Shown piece after piece: positions 61,901 to 64,000 of a stretch of 64,000 bases of DNA. The stretch is from contig CM018036.1 in assembly GCA_008638375.1 (NCBI GenBank), forward strand, positions 9,455,577 to 9,519,576, read 5' to 3'. The position numbers and the translations under genes were made by a program. The notes beneath the pieces were generated by a model. The model searched no databases. It was not told the origin of the DNA and saw only the letters and a list, made by a program, of their open reading frames with translations. The first letter of the stretch is position 1. Each line of letters begins with the position of its first letter. This stretch comes from Nyssa sinensis. Its lineage: Eukaryota > Streptophyta > Magnoliopsida > Cornales > Nyssaceae.

Positions 61901-62005
61901 AGAAGAGCAGCCACAAGTAATGTCAAGATAGACCAGCATGGCAGTGCTGATACTACTGAAAGAAGCAAAAGAACGAGAACAGAACTACTGACAAGCACAG
62001 CATAA
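44530..62005 (+). CDS. PTAC2: PTAC2-type plastid PPR-SMR protein, 4 exons, 870 aa
   Basis: CDS: 44530-46376, 59922-60236, 60349-60456, 61663-62005 (2613 nt). All introns are GT..AG and all junctions are phase 2. Residues 1 to about 60 form a Ser/Asn/Lys-rich plastid transit region; then comes the conserved VEKGKYSYDVETLINKLSSL. PPR repeats of about 35 residues run from about 90 to 660 (TYNTVINACARGG, TYNTLLCACSSRG, TYNILIQVFGEGG and so on). A C-terminal SMR-like domain lies at about 670-790 (GLGIRFYNTLLEALWWLGQK, WSVDVHRMWAGG). The length matches Arabidopsis PTAC2 (about 860), a part of the plastid transcriptionally active chromosome needed for plastid-encoded RNA polymerase activity. The ATG at 44530 is the first in frame; the frame opens further upstream only with TTG. 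Intron 1 (13,545 bp) is packed with transposons. Confidence 0.92.
46651..47614. mobile_element. PIF/Harbinger-like MITE (964 bp)
   Basis: The left terminus is GGCCATGTTTGGTACACAAG and the right terminus, reverse-complemented, is GGGCCCATTTGGTAGGCC. Both inner ends carry GGAATGGAAT-type words. It is flanked by TTA on both sides (46648-46650 and 47615-47617), the target duplication of this superfamily. The interior has (TA)/(AC) and (GA) microsatellites and no transposase. The LINE tail reads continuously once it is removed. Confidence 0.7.
46789..46952. repeat. microsatellites (TA)n(AC)n and (AG)n
   Basis: (TA) then (AC) at 46789-46823 and (AG) at 46925-46952, inside the Harbinger-like element. 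They should be length-polymorphic. Confidence 0.9.
48270..49266. mobile_element. non-autonomous hAT element (997 bp)
   Basis: Left end TAGGGGTGCAACTTGG; right end, reverse-complemented, TAGGGGTGCAACTCGG. Perfect 8-bp target duplications ATTGTCCC are at 48262-48269 and 49267-49274. TAGGGGTG is a classic hAT terminus. The sub-terminal regions are rich in GGGCCGGGCC / AAGCCC words in inverted orientation. No transposase frame is present. Confidence 0.9.
50621..51595 (+). repeat. possible LTR-like segment with a TATA-type promoter
   Basis: Starts near TGTTTGCACCCC, has a TATA-like ACTATAAATAC at about 51192, then a leader-like stretch and a G25 tract (51538-51562), ending CTCTCACAACA. The layout resembles an LTR, but no partner, primer site or target duplication was found. 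Confidence 0.3.
52929..53260 (-). mobile_element. LINE ORF2 fragment (linker between RT and zf-RVT)
   Basis: The minus-strand frame reads VGMWKSICIGKDDFHDHISF then VLGNGRRVKFW, with upstream frames giving WLWRYVKE-like and GGPYRVG residues. This is the region just after the reverse transcriptase in plant L1 ORF2. It has been cut at about 53280 by the Copia element. Bases 51.6-52.9 kb hold AT-rich, possibly LTR-derived sequence without a recognisable frame. Confidence 0.55.
53718..55746 (+). pseudogene. Copia gag-protease-integrase relic
   Basis: Gag part: HHIHEGLKAEYLTVKDLLTL and ARYNWLHLRL, then a zinc-knuckle relic (CYRCSG-like with H lost, about 54475). Protease: DICLADSGTTHKILRDKRYF. GAG-pre-integrase: LWYDRFGHSGTIMMRRII. 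Integrase core: GDICGPIHPPSGLFRYFMVL with D in LIDAS and TIRLDNAGEF. Stops and small shifts separate the parts. Confidence 0.75.
56792..57250 (+). repeat. 3' LTR of the Copia relic
   Basis: Starts TGTTATGAACTTTGG right after the purine tract and ends near GTCTATCAATTTTATAATA, the same end that remains of the 5' LTR at 53589-53613. About 459 bp. Confidence 0.7.
57361..58110. mobile_element. hAT-type MITE (750 bp)
   Basis: Left end TAGTTTAGTTAAAGGCGAA; right end, reverse-complemented, CAGTGTTGTCAAAGGCGAA. Perfect 8-bp target duplications CTTCTAGT lie at 57353-57360 and 58111-58118. Sub-terminal GGCGCC / AGGCG words are in inverted order. No transposase. It lies in PTAC2 intron 1. Confidence 0.85.
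59210..59465 (-). mobile_element. LINE 3'-tail fragment
   Basis: The minus-strand frame reads PLCLFGLYGGKGIREFLKG and FEDVRIIFFSNL, a degraded version of the ORF2 C-terminal WRERN..F motif of plant L1 elements. It lies antisense to PTAC2, 450 bases before exon 2. The 58.1-59.2 kb stretch has no recognisable feature. Confidence 0.45.
59922..60236 (+). other. PTAC2: PTAC2 exon 2
   Basis: 315 nt. Acceptor TTTTCAG|GTTGGATG, donor ACACAG|GTATGA. It reads LDDAYELLDEM, VSNIHRVIGQMIKGGYDDD, GLGIRFYNTLLEALWWLGQK and ends WSVDVHR: the last PPR-like repeat and start of the SMR domain. Confidence 0.92.
60349..60456 (+). other. PTAC2: PTAC2 exon 3
   Basis: 108 nt. Acceptor TTTCACAG|GATGTGG, donor GTAGT|GTAAGTG. 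Encodes MWAGGACTAISVWLNNMYEM and on to ATVVV, the core of the SMR-like domain. Confidence 0.9.
61346..61522. mobile_element. fold-back MITE (177 bp) in PTAC2 intron 3
   Basis: Almost the whole element is one inverted repeat. The left arm begins TTGAGTAATGCTAAGC and continues GGCTGATTTGGCAGTATTGT; the right arm ends in the complement of GCTGATTTGTTAGTACTGT and TTGAGTAATGTTGTGC. The centre is the palindrome ATCATGTCATGATATGAT. Flanking CTATG on both sides (61341-61345 and 61523-61527) is a likely 5-bp target duplication. Transcription of PTAC2 would produce a long RNA hairpin from it. Confidence 0.8.
61663..62005 (+). other. PTAC2: PTAC2 exon 4 and stop
   Basis: 343 nt. Acceptor GTTTATCAG|ACGAGGAC. 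Reads RGQMEKSS, ATYSFLKDNVSSSFCFPGW and CQRSQLKKIL, and ends in a basic low-complexity tail SKRTRTELLTSTA with TAA at 62003-62005. The tail matches the family's TKKELAGSTA-like ending. Confidence 0.92.
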
Positions 62006-64000
62006 ATGGATTAAAAAGAATTGGGAAACCAGTTTTTCAGGGCTAGCTAGCTCTTCTATCCTGAAGTTTTTGGCCCCAATTCAGTCAAAAGAGACTTGAC
62101 GATTCGAGGATTTTATTCAGATGTTAATTACAATATTTCCTCTTGGCAGAAATGAATTTATGGTTTTCTTCAAGTTGAATCTCAGTTGCCAAAATGTAAA
62201 AAATGGCCAACGGGGGTTATAGTGCTCTTTGTGACTGTGAAGCTCAGTTCAATGAGGGTGGGTGCTTACCAGTTTGATTGAAGCCAATTTTGGTCCCTGG
62301 CTTTAATATGCGAAGGATTTTGGCATTTTCCCCTGCCTGGATTTTTATTTATTTTTTAAAATTGTACATGTGTACTTTCTGTAAACATCTTTGGCCAATT
62401 CTTTTAGGAAATGGTAGAAAGGTAGAATGGTAGATCTGGTTCATCTTTCATGCTGAATGACCTTTACATGCTTTTACTTGGAAAGAAAAAGAGATCACTT
62501 TATTTTCTGTTTACCTGGGGTGGCCGCTTGGTTTGATGATCTTAATAATTCTATTCTCTCCCCCCCACCCACCACACACACACACACATACATTGTGTTT
62601 GGATAATAGGTAGGAAAAAAAGAGGAAAAGAAAAGAAAAGAATTGCATTAGTTAGGAGAGATTAGAAGAGAGTAAATGATTGTTATTATTTTTCATTTTG
62701 TTTGGATATGCAAAGGAAGGGTTTAAAAAAAGAAACGGATGGTGATAGTTCCTCTTTCTGGCATTGGGAACATGGAGAAGGGAAATTCAAGGAGGTTCTT
62801 TCAACTCAATTTGTTTATGGTTATGGAGCTAGCACTAGCACATTTGCAATAAAAAAAGAAAAGAACATTCGTTTCCTTTCAACTAGCACTGAAATGGAAT
62901 TCAAAAGAGAATATTTTTGGTCAACCAAAGGGGAAGAAGTTGCATATGAATCCAAGCATTAGAATAATCATTGAGATGGAAGACAAACATTATTCAAACA
63001 AAGATTGATTTGTTTAATGAAGATGGAAAGATTACAGCTTGCAAAGACAGAGAAAACCATCTTGTGTGTGTGTGTGTGTGTGTGATTTCTAATGGATAAT
63101 TTATCACCTACTTTAAAGGGTATTGGTAGTCTAATCTTTTATATAGCTCACAATTTAGAATATGTATAGAGAGAGGATCAAATCTCTTAGATGTTTCACA
63201 CTGAATCCACCTTTTATGCTCATTAAATTTATGCTAATCATACTCCTAATCCACAACCACGATGGAGAAAATGATTGTTTTTTTTGACTCTTTTTTTTAT
63301 TGGCTGTTAAAACAGGAAGCCAATTCTGAATTTGGGATTATTAAACATATGTACACAGAGATTCATGAACAAATGGAAAACTTTTGCATATATATACATA
63401 CATGCATGAACAGAAATGGCTCGTGGCAAGTGCAATTCAGTGAACTCTTCCAAATGAGGCATATAAAGGGTAGCACAAAGTGGCAATCACAGTGTGTGTG
63501 TATGTGTGTGTGTGTGTGTATATATGTATGTATGTTCATGTACCTAGTATTGAAGAGTTCATTGCGCTTGTTGAATTCTGAGAGTGTTTTAATGCAGCAC
63601 TTTGCAGGGTCAACATGCATTCCAAGGTCATATCACAGCAATCATGCCTCTCATTAAAAATAGTAGTAGTATCATGCCCAATAATAAAAAAAGAAAAAAA
63701 CGTGCATTTGAGGAAATCCAAAACTGTTTAGTGGTTTAGTTCTTCAATGATTTGAAATTATATAATATTATTTAGTTGAGTTGTGTTGAGTTAATTATAA
63801 TATTGTAATATTTATTATTTTTAAAATATATATATATATATATTTTGTCTATGCGATCATATATTTTTTGAGATAATTTTTACAAATATAAACACAAAAA
63901 TAAATGTGCAAAAATTGTTTCAAACAGACATAACTCTTATAACATATATATATATATATATATATGTAATAACTTAAAATTGCAAAATTGTTCTAATATA
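62006..64000 (+). other. PTAC2 3' UTR and downstream intergenic DNA
   Basis: The first 400 bases are likely 3' UTR, although no polyadenylation site is certain. Beyond, only microsatellites stand out: (AC) at about 62571-62588, (GT) at 63064-63084, (GT)/(TA) at 63493-63530 and (TA) runs at 63828-63842 and 63944-63965. No gene was recognised. Confidence 0.5.

Noticed and set aside
1..64000. CRISPR arrays, phage or bacterial islands
   Set aside because: No regularly spaced repeats with unique spacers and no prokaryotic genes; all multi-copy sequence is explained by plant transposons or microsatellites.

Overview
This is nuclear DNA from a flowering plant, most likely a eudicot and plausibly a woody one. 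The evidence is AT-rich intergenic DNA, spliced genes with very long introns, a plastid pentatricopeptide-repeat gene, and plant-type Ty3/Gypsy, Ty1/Copia, L1-LINE, hAT and Harbinger elements. I saw no bacterial, organellar or CRISPR features. The species cannot be fixed from the sequence alone.

Three host genes are supported. (1) A tiny gene on the minus strand at about 3.1-3.8 kb encodes a roughly 50-residue single-span membrane protein. (2) A minus-strand gene runs from 24.26 kb down to 6.28 kb and encodes a 511-residue coiled-coil protein with basic clusters. It has four exons, and the last is only 36 nt, lying 11.7 kb beyond exon 3. (3) A plus-strand gene at 44.53-62.0 kb encodes an 870-residue PPR-SMR protein that I recognise as PTAC2, a component of the plastid transcription machinery. 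It has four exons and a first intron of 13.5 kb.

Almost everything else is transposable-element DNA.
1-3 kb: LTR-like sequence and a LINE ORF1 relic split by a hAT MITE.
3.8-5.4 kb: AT-rich intergenic DNA with a ~440-bp fold-back element.
6.3-18.0 kb (last intron of the coiled-coil gene): LINE relics, a deleted Copia element of only 860 bp, a hAT MITE inside a LINE, and a 306-bp tandem duplication.
24.5-30.6 kb: LTR-type repeats and a degenerate Copia gag.
30.6-42.2 kb: a small TRIM-like element whose second LTR has been split by a nearly intact, very young 11.2-kb Ty3/Gypsy chromovirus with 2.9-kb LTRs.
44.5-62.0 kb: PTAC2. Intron 1 contains a LINE with its endonuclease and reverse-transcriptase part deleted, itself invaded by a hAT and a Harbinger-like element, then a recombinant Copia element that lacks RT, a second hAT MITE and further LINE pieces. 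Intron 3 contains a near-perfect 177-bp hairpin MITE.

The host genes are not a functional cluster. What they share is architecture: two apparently intact conserved genes are stretched about ten-fold by nested transposons in their introns. No new defence or metabolic system was found. The most notable points are the far-displaced micro-exon, the loaded PTAC2 intron with a possible truncated isoform, the nesting of a young Gypsy element in a TRIM LTR, and several deletion or recombination derivatives of retroelements.
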